From the NCBI RefSeq assembly GCF_016741855.1, contig NZ_JAERRH010000005.1, positions 434,001 to 498,000 on the forward strand: a stretch of 64,000 nucleotides of DNA, read 5' to 3'. The position numbers and the translations under genes are program-made. The stretch is from Streptomyces musisoli (GTDB taxonomy: Bacteria > Actinomycetota > Actinomycetes > Streptomycetales > Streptomycetaceae). The notes below the pieces were generated by a model, which was given only the letters and a program-made list of their open reading frames with translations, was not told where the DNA came from and did no database searches. Below, piece after piece: positions 15,746-24,053 of this stretch (position 1 is the first letter of the stretch; every line of letters starts with the position of its first letter).

Positions 15746-16867
15746 CTACGAAAAGGCGACCGGGGTCTGACGCCAGGCGCTCTCCACGGCCCGGCGGGCG
15801 GCGACCGGATCCACCTGCGTTCCCTTCTCTGCGAGGGCCGCGCCCAGCGCCGCGAGGGAACCCAGCACCGCGCCCGGTGTCGCGTCCGGCCCGTAGTGGT
15901 TGACCCGGATCATCTCCTTGGCCAGGGCGCCGCCGCCGGCCGCCAGCGGCAGTGCCGGGTCGCTCTCCAGCGCCCGCGCCACCAGCTCCGAAGCCACCAC
16001 GCCGGACGGCACCCGCAGCGTCGTGGCGACCGGTGCCGCGTCCCGCTCCTCGTGCACATACGGCGCGAGGCCCCCGCCCAGCGCCACCGCCCCGGCCCGC
16101 GAGGCCAGCGCGGCGCTCCGGTGCCGGGCCATCACCGTCGCCGGGCCGGCCGACTCGATCCGCTCCAGGCACGCCTCCAGCGCCAGCATCTCCAGCTGGG
16201 CCGGAGCGTGCGGCAGCGCCTTGCGCCCGGCGTCGATCCAGCGCTCCTTCCAGTCCAGCAGCGAGAGGTAGGACCGGCGCGGGGCCTTCGGGTTGGCGGC
16301 CATCCGGGCCCACGCCCGCTCGCTCACCGAGATCGCCGACACCCCCGCCGGGCCGCCCATCGCCTTCTGCGCCCCGATCACGCACAGGTCCACACCCCAC
16401 GCATCCGGCAGTACCGGCTCCGCACCCACGGAGGCCACCGCGTCCAGGTAGAAGAGGGCACCCTGCTCCCGTACCGCCTCGCCGATCTCCGCGACCGGGT
16501 TGGTGTTGCCCGTCGCCGCCTCGGCGTGCACCAGCGACACGAAGTCGATCTCCGGGTGCGCGGCGAACGCCTCGCGGATCTGCTCGGCCGTCACCGCCGT
16601 GTGGAAGGGGACGGACACGTCGTGCACGGTGGCGCCGGCGTCGCGGAGCCAGTTGCCGAAGGTCTGGCCGTACGGGCCCGTGATCACGTTCAGGGCCACC
16701 GTGCCCGGGCCGGCCGCGGCGCGGATCGCGCCCTCCAGCGGCAGCAGCGCCTCGCCCTGGGTGACCAGGACGTCCTGCCGGGTGTCCAGCAGCCGGGCCA
16801 CCGCGTCCTCGATGGCGGCGAAGCGCTCGGCACTCAGCGGGGGCAGGTCGAGGAAGGGGTGGGTCAC
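15746..16867 (-). CDS. alanine-glyoxylate/serine-pyruvate type aminotransferase
   Basis: 373 residues, class V fold type I PLP enzyme. The segment LDTRQDVLVTQGEALLPLEGAI, then YLDAVASVGAEPVLPDAWGVD (Asp contacting PLP) and CVIGAQKAMGGPAGVS (Schiff-base Lys), match the PucG/AGXT-like family. Such enzymes transaminate glyoxylate or other small 2-oxo acids with Ala or Ser. The GTG start (16867) heads a transcript that is divergent from an amino-acid ABC transporter and shares its palindromic promoter region, so both may act on the same amino acid. That link is inference. Confidence 0.85.
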   Translation of the reverse strand: MTHPFLDLPPLSAERFAAIEDAVARLLDTRQDVLVTQGEALLPLEGAIRAAAGPGTVALNVITGPYGQTFGNWLRDAGATVHDVSVPFHTAVTAEQIREAFAAHPEIDFVSLVHAEAATGNTNPVAEIGEAVREQGALFYLDAVASVGAEPVLPDAWGVDLCVIGAQKAMGGPAGVSAISVSERAWARMAANPKAPRRSYLSLLDWKERWIDAGRKALPHAPAQLEMLALEACLERIESAGPATVMARHRSAALASRAGAVALGGGLAPYVHEERDAAPVATTLRVPSGVVASELVARALESDPALPLAAGGGALAKEMIRVNHYGPDATPGAVLGSLAALGAALAEKGTQVDPVAARRAVESAWRQTPVAFS

Positions 16868-16934
16868 GGCGGTGCTCTCTTCGCTCTCGGGGGGTCGACT
16901 CCACCGATCTTAGGTCGGGGGCCCTCGTAACCAT

Positions 16935-16971
16935 GGGTTTGATTTGAGAGACTCAAACCCTTCCTTATAAT
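16935..16971 (+). promoter_or_regulatory. promoter with nested palindromic operator for the ABC transporter
   Basis: TTGAGA (16944-16949), a 16-base spacer and a perfect TATAAT (16966-16971) make a strong sigma-70 type promoter for the plus-strand transporter. Two inverted repeats share this site: GGGTTTGA-N10-TCAAACCC (16935-16960) and, inside it, TTTGAG-AGA-CTCAAA (16943-16957), centred on the -35 box. A dimeric repressor bound here would block the promoter. It also lies 68 bases before the divergent aminotransferase. Confidence 0.75.
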
Positions 16972-17005
16972 CGGAAGCCACAGTTCCCCCACAGGAGATC
17001 TCCCC

Positions 17006-17854
17006 ATGAAAACGCTCGCAGGGCGCCGGGCCCGCCTTCTGGCCGCCACCACCACGACCGCCGCACTCGCGCTCGTCGTGGCCGGCTGCTCCTCCAGCGA
17101 CTCGGGGAGCGGCAAGACCACCGTCAAGGGCGTCCACCTCGCCAAGGGCGGCCGGCTGACCACCTGCACCCACCTGCCCTACCCGCCGTTCCAGTCGGAC
17201 GTCGACGGCAAGGTGCAGGGCTTCGACGTGTCCCTGATCGACCTCGTCGCCAAGGACCTCGGCGTCAAGCAGCAGATCCTCGACACGCCCTTCGAGAACT
17301 TCAAGACCGGCGCCTTCCTGAACTCCGGGGAGTGCGACCTGGCCGCCGCCGGCATGACCATCACCGACGAGCGCAAGAAGAACGTCGACTTCTCCGACCC
17401 GTACTTCGAGGCCACCCAGGCCGTCCTCGTCGACAGGAGCAGCGGGATCAACTCGCTCGCCGACGTCAAGGCCAAGGGCAAGAAGCTCGGCGCCCAGGCG
17501 CAGACCACCGGTGAGGACTACGTGAAGGGCAAGGGCTACGACCCGGTCTCCTTCGAGTCCTCCGACGCCGTCCTCAACGGCCTGCGCACCGGCCAGGTCC
17601 AGGCCGTCGTCATCGACTACCCGGTCGTCCAGGGCTGGCTGAAGGACAAGGCCAACGCGGACAAGTTCAAGGTCGTCGACAACCTCAAGACCGGTGAGCA
17701 GTACGGCTTCACCGTGAAGAAGGGCAACAAGGCGCTGCTCGACGCCATCAACAAGGCGCTCAAGACCGCCAAGGCCGACGGCACCTACAAGAAGATCTAC
17801 GAGCAGTGGATCGGCCCGTACAACGCCTCCGTCGCCCCTCCCGCCGCCTCATGA
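17006..17854 (+). CDS. amino-acid ABC transporter substrate-binding lipoprotein
   Basis: 282 residues. The signal peptide ends in the lipobox VAGC (residues about 25-28), so the mature protein is anchored by lipid-Cys outside the membrane. The rest is a family 3 solute-binding protein: FQSDVDGKVQGFDVSLIDLVA, ECDLAAAGMTITDERKKNVDFSDPYF and the C-terminal YKKIYEQWIG are characteristic of polar amino-acid binders. AGGAGA precedes the ATG. The stop overlaps the permease start (ATGA). The ligand is not deducible. Confidence 0.93.
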   Translation: MKTLAGRRARLLAATTTTAALALVVAGCSSSDSGSGKTTVKGVHLAKGGRLTTCTHLPYPPFQSDVDGKVQGFDVSLIDLVAKDLGVKQQILDTPFENFKTGAFLNSGECDLAAAGMTITDERKKNVDFSDPYFEATQAVLVDRSSGINSLADVKAKGKKLGAQAQTTGEDYVKGKGYDPVSFESSDAVLNGLRTGQVQAVVIDYPVVQGWLKDKANADKFKVVDNLKTGEQYGFTVKKGNKALLDAINKALKTAKADGTYKKIYEQWIGPYNASVAPPAAS

Positions 17855-18684
17855 CCGATACGGACGTAACACTCCAGCCGAAGAAAAAGGGACTGACCCG
17901 GCGTCAGAAGCGCCGCCTGTCGCGGGGCGTGCAGTACGTCGTCTTCGTCGCCGCCGTGATCGCCTTCGCGGTCACGGCGGACTGGGGCCGGCTCCAGAAC
18001 CAGTTCGCCCAGGCCGACATCGCCAAGCAGATGTTCCCGGACGTCATCACGCTGGCGCTGAAGAACACCGTGCTCTACACGCTGTCCGGCTTCGTCGTCG
18101 GGCTCGTCCTCGGCATGGTCATCGCGCTGATGCGGCTGTCCTCCGTGGGCCCGTACCGCTGGCTGGCGGGCGTCTACATCGAGATCTTCCGCGGCCTGCC
18201 CGCACTGCTGATCTTCATCTTCGTCGGTGTGGCCGTCCCGCTGGCGTTCCCCGGGACGGAGATCCCGGGCGGCACGTACGGCAAGGTCGCCATCGCGCTC
18301 GGCCTGGTGTCGGCCGCCTACATGGCCGAGACCATCCGCGCCGGCATCCAGGCCGTGCCCAAGGGACAGATGGAGGCGGCCCGCTCGCTCGGCTTCTCGC
18401 CGGCGAAGGCGATGGTCTCGATCATCATCCCGCAGGCCTTCCGGATCATCCTGCCGCCGCTCACCAACGAACTCGTCCTGCTCTTCAAGGACTCCTCGCT
18501 GGTGCTGTTCCTCGGCGTCACCCTGGAGGAGCGGGAACTGTCCAAGTTCGGCCGCGACCTGGCCAGTACGACCGCCAACTCCACGCCGATCCTGGTCGCG
18601 GGCCTGTGCTACCTGCTGGTCACCATCCCGCTCAGCTTCGTCGTCCGCCGTATGGAGTCCAAGGCCCAGGAGGCGATCCGATGA
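17851..18684 (+). CDS. amino-acid ABC transporter permease (HisM/GlnP type)
   Basis: 277 residues with a cytoplasmic Lys/Arg-rich N-terminus (PKKKGLTRRQKRRLSRG) and about five to six membrane helices. The permease motif that contacts the ATPase is AARSLGFSPAKAMVSIIIPQAFRIILPPLTNE (EAA loop). The IEIFRGLPALLIFIF segment is typical of HEQRo/GlnP permeases for polar amino acids. Only one permease gene is present, so the channel is presumably a homodimer. Start and stop overlap both neighbours by ATGA. Confidence 0.93.
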   Translation: MTDTDVTLQPKKKGLTRRQKRRLSRGVQYVVFVAAVIAFAVTADWGRLQNQFAQADIAKQMFPDVITLALKNTVLYTLSGFVVGLVLGMVIALMRLSSVGPYRWLAGVYIEIFRGLPALLIFIFVGVAVPLAFPGTEIPGGTYGKVAIALGLVSAAYMAETIRAGIQAVPKGQMEAARSLGFSPAKAMVSIIIPQAFRIILPPLTNELVLLFKDSSLVLFLGVTLEERELSKFGRDLASTTANSTPILVAGLCYLLVTIPLSFVVRRMESKAQEAIR

Positions 18685-19475
18685 GCCGCCCGGAGATCGA
18701 GGTACGCGGACTGCACAAGTCCTTCGGCGACAACGAGGTGCTGCGCGGCATCGACCTGGAGATCGGCCAGGGCGAGGTCGTCTGTGTCATCGGCCCCTCC
18801 GGCTCCGGCAAGTCGACGCTGCTGCGCTGCGTGAACCTGCTGGAGGAGCCCACCAAGGGCCAGGTCTTCGTCGGCGGCACCGAGGTGACCGACCCGGACG
18901 TCGACATCGACGCCGTGCGCCGCCGCATCGGCATGGTCTTCCAGCAGTTCAACCTCTTCCCGCACCTGAGCGTCACCGAGAACCTCGCGCTGCCGCAGCG
19001 CCGGGTCCTCGGGCGGGACAAGGCGACGGCCGCGCGGATCGCCGCCGAGAACCTGGCCCGGGTCGGCCTGTCCGAGAAGGCGGACGCCTACCCGGCCTCC
19101 CTCTCCGGCGGCCAGCAGCAGCGCGTCGCCATCGCCCGCGCGCTCGCCATGGGCCCCGAGGTGATGCTCTTCGACGAGCCGACCTCCGCCCTCGACCCGG
19201 AGCTGGTCGGCGATGTCCTCGCCGTCATGCGCATGCTCGCCCGGGAGGGCATGACGATGATGGTCGTCACCCATGAGATGACCTTCGCGCGCGAGGTCGC
19301 CGACCGGGTCGTCTTCATGGACGGCGGAGTGGTCGTCGAGGACGGCAGCCCCGAGCGGGTCATCGGCGACCCGCAGCACGAGCGCACCCGGCACTTCCTG
19401 TCCCGCCTGCTCGACCCGGCGATGGCCGAGGTCGAGGAGGAGATCTCCGACCAGGTGGGGAAGTCCGGGCCGTAG
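18681..19475 (+). CDS. amino-acid ABC transporter ATP-binding protein (GlnQ/HisP type)
   Basis: 264 residues. Walker A GPSGSGKST, Q-loop VFQQFNLFPH, signature LSGGQQQRVAIARALAM, Walker B VMLFDEPTSALDPE and the switch His in VVTHEM are all intact. The VFQQFNLFPHLSVTENL run is typical of the polar amino-acid importers. It is the third gene of the transporter operon. The C-terminal tail (EVEEEISDQVGKSGP) is slightly extended and acidic. Confidence 0.95.
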   Translation: MSRPEIEVRGLHKSFGDNEVLRGIDLEIGQGEVVCVIGPSGSGKSTLLRCVNLLEEPTKGQVFVGGTEVTDPDVDIDAVRRRIGMVFQQFNLFPHLSVTENLALPQRRVLGRDKATAARIAAENLARVGLSEKADAYPASLSGGQQQRVAIARALAMGPEVMLFDEPTSALDPELVGDVLAVMRMLAREGMTMMVVTHEMTFAREVADRVVFMDGGVVVEDGSPERVIGDPQHERTRHFLSRLLDPAMAEVEEEISDQVGKSGP

Positions 19476-19562
19476 CTCACCGGGGTCTTCCGTCCGGTCC
19501 GGGCGGGCTCGCGGGTCCGCGGGCCCGGCATGATCCGAACGGCAGGCCCTAAGGTGCGGTAC

Positions 19563-20654
19563 ATGAGCGATCGCGCGGTGCTGCACGTGAAGGGCCGGGT
19601 CCTGGCGGGTCCGGACGACGTCCGGGACGAACTGTGGGTGGTCGGCGGCCGGATCTCCTACGAGCGCCCCGCCGGCGCCCGGGAGGTCCGGACCGTCGAG
19701 GGCTGGGCGCTGCCCGGCCTGGTCGACGCGCACTGCCATGTGGGCCTCGACGCGCACGGCCCGGTCGACGCGGAGACCGCCGAGAAGCAGGCCCGCACCG
19801 ACCGGGAGGCGGGCACCCTGCTGATCCGGGACGCGGGCTCGCCCTCCGACACCCGCTGGATCGACGACCGGGACGATCTCCCGAAGATCATCCGGGCGGG
19901 CCGGCACATCGCCCGCACCCGCCGCTACATCCGCAACTACGCCTGGGAGATCGAACCGGACGACCTGGTGGCGTACGTCGCCCGGGAGGCCCGGCGCGGC
20001 GACGGCTGGGTCAAGCTGGTCGGCGACTGGATCGACCGCGACCTCGGCGACCTGTCGCCCTGCTGGCCCCGCGGGGCGGTCGAGGCGGCCATAGCCGAGG
20101 CCCACCGGCTCGGCGCCCGTGTCACCGCCCACTGCTTCGCCGAGAGTTCCCTGCGCGACCTGGTCGAGGCGGGCATCGACTGCATCGAGCACGCCACGGG
20201 CCTCACCGAGGACCTCGTCCCGCTGTTCGCCGAGCGGGGGGTCGCCATCGTCCCCACCCTCGTCAACATCGCCACCTTCCCCCGGCTCGCGGACGGCGGC
20301 GACCACAAGTTCCCGCGCTGGTCGGCCCATATGCGCCGGCTGCACGAGCGGCGCTACGACACCGTGCGCGGCGCCTACGACGCCGGCATCCCGGTCTACG
20401 TCGGCACGGACGCCGGCGGCTCGCTCGCCCACGGACTGGTCGCGGGGGAGGTCGCCGAACTCGTCAAGGCCGGCATCCCGCCCGTCGAGGCCCTCTCGGC
20501 GACGAGCTGGGGCGCCCGTGCCTGGCTCGGCCGGCCCGGCCTGGAGGAGGGCGCCCCGGCCGACCTGGTGGTGTACGAGGCCGATCCCCGGGCGGACGTG
20601 CGGGTGCTCGCGGCGCCGCGACGGGTGGTGCTCAACGGGCACGTCGTCGAGTAG
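19563..20654 (+). CDS. amidohydrolase (imidazolonepropionase/prolidase-like)
   Basis: 363 residues. Metal-dependent amidohydrolase: the HxH pair in VDAHCHVGL near residue 60, WVKLVGDW (candidate carbamylated Lys), TAHCFAE, CIEHATGLTEDL and the late Asp of VGTDAGGSLAHG follow the binuclear type. The C-terminal beta-sandwich (ADLVVYEADP...VVLNGHVVE) closes the fold. The reaction is unknown; similar proteins are often called Xaa-Pro dipeptidase or imidazolonepropionase without evidence. AAGGTG precedes the ATG. It lies 87 bases after the transporter ATPase gene on the same strand, so co-expression is possible. Confidence 0.88.
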   Translation: MSDRAVLHVKGRVLAGPDDVRDELWVVGGRISYERPAGAREVRTVEGWALPGLVDAHCHVGLDAHGPVDAETAEKQARTDREAGTLLIRDAGSPSDTRWIDDRDDLPKIIRAGRHIARTRRYIRNYAWEIEPDDLVAYVAREARRGDGWVKLVGDWIDRDLGDLSPCWPRGAVEAAIAEAHRLGARVTAHCFAESSLRDLVEAGIDCIEHATGLTEDLVPLFAERGVAIVPTLVNIATFPRLADGGDHKFPRWSAHMRRLHERRYDTVRGAYDAGIPVYVGTDAGGSLAHGLVAGEVAELVKAGIPPVEALSATSWGARAWLGRPGLEEGAPADLVVYEADPRADVRVLAAPRRVVLNGHVVE

Positions 20655-20788
20655 ATGTGCCCGTGATTCGAATCCACGTGCTAAATATCCACGTTTGAGT
20701 GAAGTGACCCTGGATAACTGACCGTTCACCCACAGTGCGTACAAGGTTGACGGGTCCCAAGCATGTCCCGTCTGGGGGTCCCACCGCC

Positions 20789-21697
20789 TTGAACAGCAAA
20801 AACTTCCGCATGCCCGCACGCCGCCTCGCCGCCCTCGTGACGGTCACCGCCCTCACCGCGGCGCCCGCGGTCCTGGGCGCGGGCGCGGCGCACGCGACCG
20901 GTGAGCACGGTCGCGCCTCCGCCGTCGTCCTGCGCACCGGGCTCGACGTGTCCCTGCTCAACAAGACCGTGAACGTCCCGCTCGCGGTCTCCCTCAACGA
21001 GGTCCAGGCACCGCGGAGCGCCGACAGGACCGCGCTCTCCGCCCGGCTCGACGGCGTGGACGGCGGCAAGCCGTTCACCGTGCTCGGCGCGGACGTCGCC
21101 GAGGCCGGGGCCACGGTCACGGCGCGGCGCGCCGAGGGCTCGGTCCGGGTCGCCCACGCCAAGCTGCACCTGCCGGGCCTGCCCCTGCTGTCCCTGATCG
21201 AGGCCGACACGATCACCGCCAAGGCCACCTGCGAGGCCGGCAAGGCACCGGCCGCCTCCGCGAACGTCCTCGGCACGGTCACCGTCCTCGGCAAGCGCGT
21301 CACGCTGACCGCCGGCGGCCCGACCGAGGTGAAGGTGCCCGGCGTCGGCGAGGTCCGCCTCGATCTCGCCCAGCGCACCACCACGACCCGTACCGCCGCC
21401 GCGACGGCCCTCGAACTCAAGGTCTCCGTCAACCCGCTGAAGCTCAACGTGGCCGACGTCGAGGGCACCGTGACCCTGGCCAAGGCCACCTGCGAGTCCC
21501 CGGCGGCGCCGCCCACCGGGAAGCCGGTGCCGAGCCACGACCCGGCCGCCGACGTCCGCCCGCAGGGCGCCCCGGCGCAGGCCGACCTCGCGGAGACCGG
21601 CGGCAGCTCCGCGACCCCCTACCTCGCGGGCGGTGCGCTGGCGCTGCTGCTGGTCGGCGGGGGAGCGGTGACGGTGGCCCGCCGCCGCAAGGGCTGA
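20789..21697 (+). CDS. LAETG-anchored cell-surface protein (SCO1860-like)
   Basis: 302 residues. Residues about 8-36 are a signal peptide ending near GAAHA. The middle part is beta-rich with repeated KATCE-type segments, and the C-terminus carries LAETGG, a hydrophobic helix and RRRKG, a sorting signal of the LAxTG kind recognised by class E sortases. The protein should be covalently attached to peptidoglycan. The start chosen is TTG (20789, NSKNFRMPARR); ATG 20810 is an alternative and the frame is open further upstream. Function is unknown. A hairpin terminator follows. Confidence 0.85.
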   Translation: MNSKNFRMPARRLAALVTVTALTAAPAVLGAGAAHATGEHGRASAVVLRTGLDVSLLNKTVNVPLAVSLNEVQAPRSADRTALSARLDGVDGGKPFTVLGADVAEAGATVTARRAEGSVRVAHAKLHLPGLPLLSLIEADTITAKATCEAGKAPAASANVLGTVTVLGKRVTLTAGGPTEVKVPGVGEVRLDLAQRTTTTRTAAATALELKVSVNPLKLNVADVEGTVTLAKATCESPAAPPTGKPVPSHDPAADVRPQGAPAQADLAETGGSSATPYLAGGALALLLVGGGAVTVARRRKG

Positions 21698-21709
21698 CGC
21701 ACCGCCCCG

Positions 21710-21748
21710 GCCGCTCCCTTCCGGCCGTCGGCCCGGATAGGGAGCGGC
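21710..21748 (+). terminator. hairpin terminator after the LAETG gene
   Basis: A 10-bp perfect stem (GCCGCTCCCT, 21710-21719, with 21739-21748) with a 19-base loop, 12 bases after the stop codon. Confidence 0.65.
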
Positions 21749-21788
21749 TCCCCGGCCCGCCGGGAGCGTGGCGGACCACCGGACCCCC

Positions 21789-21920
21789 GGACCACCGGAC
21801 CAGCTGGTCCAGCGCGGCCTTGGCGTACCCCGGGGCCTCGGCGTCGAGGGGCTCGCCGTCCTGCCAGGCGGTGAAGCAGTCCGGGAAGGCCGGCCCGTCC
21901 AAGCCGAAGTGCCAAGCCGA
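21789..21920 (-). pseudogene. remnant of an unidentified protein-coding gene
   Basis: Downstream of cobC, in the 354-base gap 21698-22051, one minus-strand frame reads like real protein for about 44 codons, from SAWHFGLDGPAFPDCFTAW to ALDQLVRWS. It contains Trp, Phe, Tyr, Lys and Cys, and its third positions are almost all G or C. It lacks a start, and its end dissolves into a CCGGACCACC-type repeat (21776-21803) without a proper stop. I do not recognise the family. The remainder of the gap (21921-22051) is GC-rich with CCGGGCC repeats and shows nothing further. Confidence 0.4.
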
Positions 21921-22051
21921 AGCACCGGGCAAGAGGCCCCGGGCCGAAGCGCCGGGCCGGAGCCCCGGGCCTTTGGCCGACGGTTCGCCGGGGTGGGGTG
22001 GCCGGAGCAGGGCTCGGGCTCTCGGGCGGTGTGGGCCCGGAGGCCGGCCTC

Positions 22052-23146
22052 TCAGCCAGGCGAGACGGGTGGGGCGGTGGGCGGAGCCAGGGCGGCCGAC
22101 AGGGCCTTCAGGAAGGCGTTCACCGTCGCTCGGTCCCGCACGGCGACCCGCACCCACTCCGCCCCGAGCCCCGGAAACGTGTCCCCACGCCGTACCGCGT
22201 AGCCCAGGTCGCGCAACCGCCGCCGTACCCCGGCCGCGTCCGGCACCCGCAGCAGCACGAACGGCCCCTCCGCAGGCTCCACCACCCGTACGCCACGGTC
22301 GGCGAAAGACGCCAGCCCGGCCACCAGGTACGCCCGGTCCCCGGCGACGCGATGCGCCGCGTGCCCGGCCTCGGCCAATGCCCGCGGCGCCATACACGCC
22401 CGAGCCGCGGCCAGCGCCGGCGTCGACACCGGCCACAGCGGCTGCGCCCGCTCCAGCTCGTCGATCACCTCGGGCGCGGCCAGCACATACCCGATGCGCA
22501 GCCCGGCCAGCCCCCACGTCTTGGTGAGGCTGCGCAGCACGACCAGACCCGGCACGTCGGTCCGCCCGGCCAGCGCCTCCCGCTCACCCGGCACGGCGTC
22601 CATGAACGCCTCGTCCACCACCAGGGTCCGCCCTGGCCGCGCGAGCCGTACGACCGTCTCCGCCGGATGCAGCACCGACGTCGGATTGGTCGGGTTGCCG
22701 ATCACCACCAGGTCGGCTTCCTCCGGCACGGCCGCCGGGTCCAGCCGGAACCCGTCCTCCGCCCGCAGCAGCACCCGCTCCACCGTGTGCCCGGCGTCCC
22801 GCAGCGCGGCCTCCGGCTCCGTGAACTGCGGATGCACCACCACCGGCCGGCGGACCTTCGACGCGCGGGCGAGCAGCACGAACGCCTCCGCCGCCCCCGC
22901 CGTCAGCAGCACCCGCTCCACCGGCAGCCCGTGCCGCGCCGCCACCGCCGCCCGCGCGGCCCGCCCGTCCGGGTAGGCCGCGAGGGACGACAGGGAACCG
23001 GCGATCTCCTCCCGCAGCCAGGCCGGGGGCGTGTCCGCGCGGACGTTGACGGCGAGATCGACCAGCCCCGCCCCGTCGTCCCGTACCTCCGCGTCCCCGT
23101 GATGCCGCAGATCGGGCCCCACCCCGCCGGTGTCCTCAGTGCGCAT
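22052..23146 (-). CDS. cobC: threonine-phosphate decarboxylase-like aminotransferase (CobC)
   Basis: 364 residues, fold type I class I/II PLP enzyme of the CobC/histidinol-phosphate aminotransferase group. In cobalamin synthesis it would decarboxylate threonine-O-phosphate to the aminopropanol phosphate linker. Visible: YPDGRAARAAVAARHG, VVIGNPTNPTSVL, VVDEAFMD and the PLP Lys in VLRSLTKTWGLAGLRIGYV. The start MRTEDTGG lies inside the end of cbiX (11-base overlap). It is the last gene of the minus-strand cobM-cobC block. A role as an aminotransferase in another pathway cannot be excluded. Confidence 0.85.
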   Translation of the reverse strand: MRTEDTGGVGPDLRHHGDAEVRDDGAGLVDLAVNVRADTPPAWLREEIAGSLSSLAAYPDGRAARAAVAARHGLPVERVLLTAGAAEAFVLLARASKVRRPVVVHPQFTEPEAALRDAGHTVERVLLRAEDGFRLDPAAVPEEADLVVIGNPTNPTSVLHPAETVVRLARPGRTLVVDEAFMDAVPGEREALAGRTDVPGLVVLRSLTKTWGLAGLRIGYVLAAPEVIDELERAQPLWPVSTPALAAARACMAPRALAEAGHAAHRVAGDRAYLVAGLASFADRGVRVVEPAEGPFVLLRVPDAAGVRRRLRDLGYAVRRGDTFPGLGAEWVRVAVRDRATVNAFLKALSAALAPPTAPPVSPG

Positions 23147-24053
23147 GGCTGTGCGAGTGCCCACCGTGATGGTGATGCCCGTGCCCGTGGTGGTGACCGT
23201 CGTCGTCCGGGTGGAAGTGCGGCTGCTGCGGCAGCCCGACCTTGTCCTCGAAGCCCGGCAGCGCGATCCGGTACACGCACGAGTCGCAGTTCATCCGCAG
23301 ATCGCCCTCGACGGCCTCCTCGTAACGCTCCATCACCAGGTCCAGCAGCTCCGGCTCGGGCCCGATGACGTCGGCCGACCGCACCTCGGTCTCCGGGTGC
23401 GCGGCGGCCCACTCCTCGGTCTGCCGCCGCACCCGGTCCGGCAGGATGCCGGTGAACAGGAAGTAGGGCAGGACGACGATCCGCCGCGCCCCCAGCCTCA
23501 CGCACCGGTCCAGGCCGCTCGGCACGTCCGGCGCCGCCAGCGACACGAACGCCGTCTCCACACCGGCGTACCCACGGCCCTCCCACAGCAGCCGCGCCGC
23601 CTTGTGCACCTCGGCGTTGGCGTCGGGGTCCGTCGAGCCGCGCCCGACCAGCAGCACGGTCACCTCGGAGCGGTCCGCGCCGTCCAGCGCCTGGTCCAGG
23701 CGCCGCTCCAGCACGTTCAGCAGCGACGGGTGCGGACCCAGCGGACGTCCGTAGGTGTACGAGATCCCGGGGTGCCGCTCCTTCTCCCGGGCCAGCGCGG
23801 CCGGGATGTCGCCCTTGGCGTGCCCGGCGGACACCAGCATCAGCGGCACCGCGGCGAACCGGCGCACCCCCCGCTCGACCAGCTCGGTGACGGCCTCGCC
23901 CAGCGGCGGCGGGGACAGCTCGATGAAGCCGCCCGCGACGGGCAGCTCGGGGTGACGGCGGCCCAGCTCCCGGACGAAGTCGCGGAACGCCTCGGCTCCG
24001 GCGTCGTCACGGGTGCCGTGGCCGGCGATCAGCAGGGCGGGCGGGGTGGTCAC
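23136..24053 (-). CDS. cbiX: sirohydrochlorin cobalto/ferrochelatase (CbiX, long form)
   Basis: 305 residues with two tandem CbiX-like halves: LLIAGHGTRDDAGAEAFRDF (catalytic His) with VPLMLVSAGHAKGDIP, then VTVLLVGRGSTDPDANAEVHK with IVVLPYFLFTGIL. After the chelatase core comes MNCDSCVYR, the M-x-C-x-x-C motif that in Bacillus CbiX binds an iron-sulphur cluster. The last 25 residues are about half histidine, mostly in His-Gly runs, a likely metal store. It inserts cobalt (or iron, for siroheme) into sirohydrochlorin. It overlaps cobH upstream and cobC downstream. Confidence 0.9.
   Translation of the reverse strand: MTTPPALLIAGHGTRDDAGAEAFRDFVRELGRRHPELPVAGGFIELSPPPLGEAVTELVERGVRRFAAVPLMLVSAGHAKGDIPAALAREKERHPGISYTYGRPLGPHPSLLNVLERRLDQALDGADRSEVTVLLVGRGSTDPDANAEVHKAARLLWEGRGYAGVETAFVSLAAPDVPSGLDRCVRLGARRIVVLPYFLFTGILPDRVRRQTEEWAAAHPETEVRSADVIGPEPELLDLVMERYEEAVEGDLRMNCDSCVYRIALPGFEDKVGLPQQPHFHPDDDGHHHGHGHHHHGGHSHSHAH

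Noticed and set aside
20665..20700. TTCGAATCC-like stretch resembling the T-arm of a tRNA downstream of the amidohydrolase gene
   Set aside because: No acceptor stem, D-arm or anticodon arm can be drawn around it, so it is not a tRNA gene.
23165..23215. His-rich run near 23165-23215 considered as a metal riboswitch or separate peptide
   Set aside because: It is the C-terminal coding sequence of CbiX, in frame and typical of the long form.
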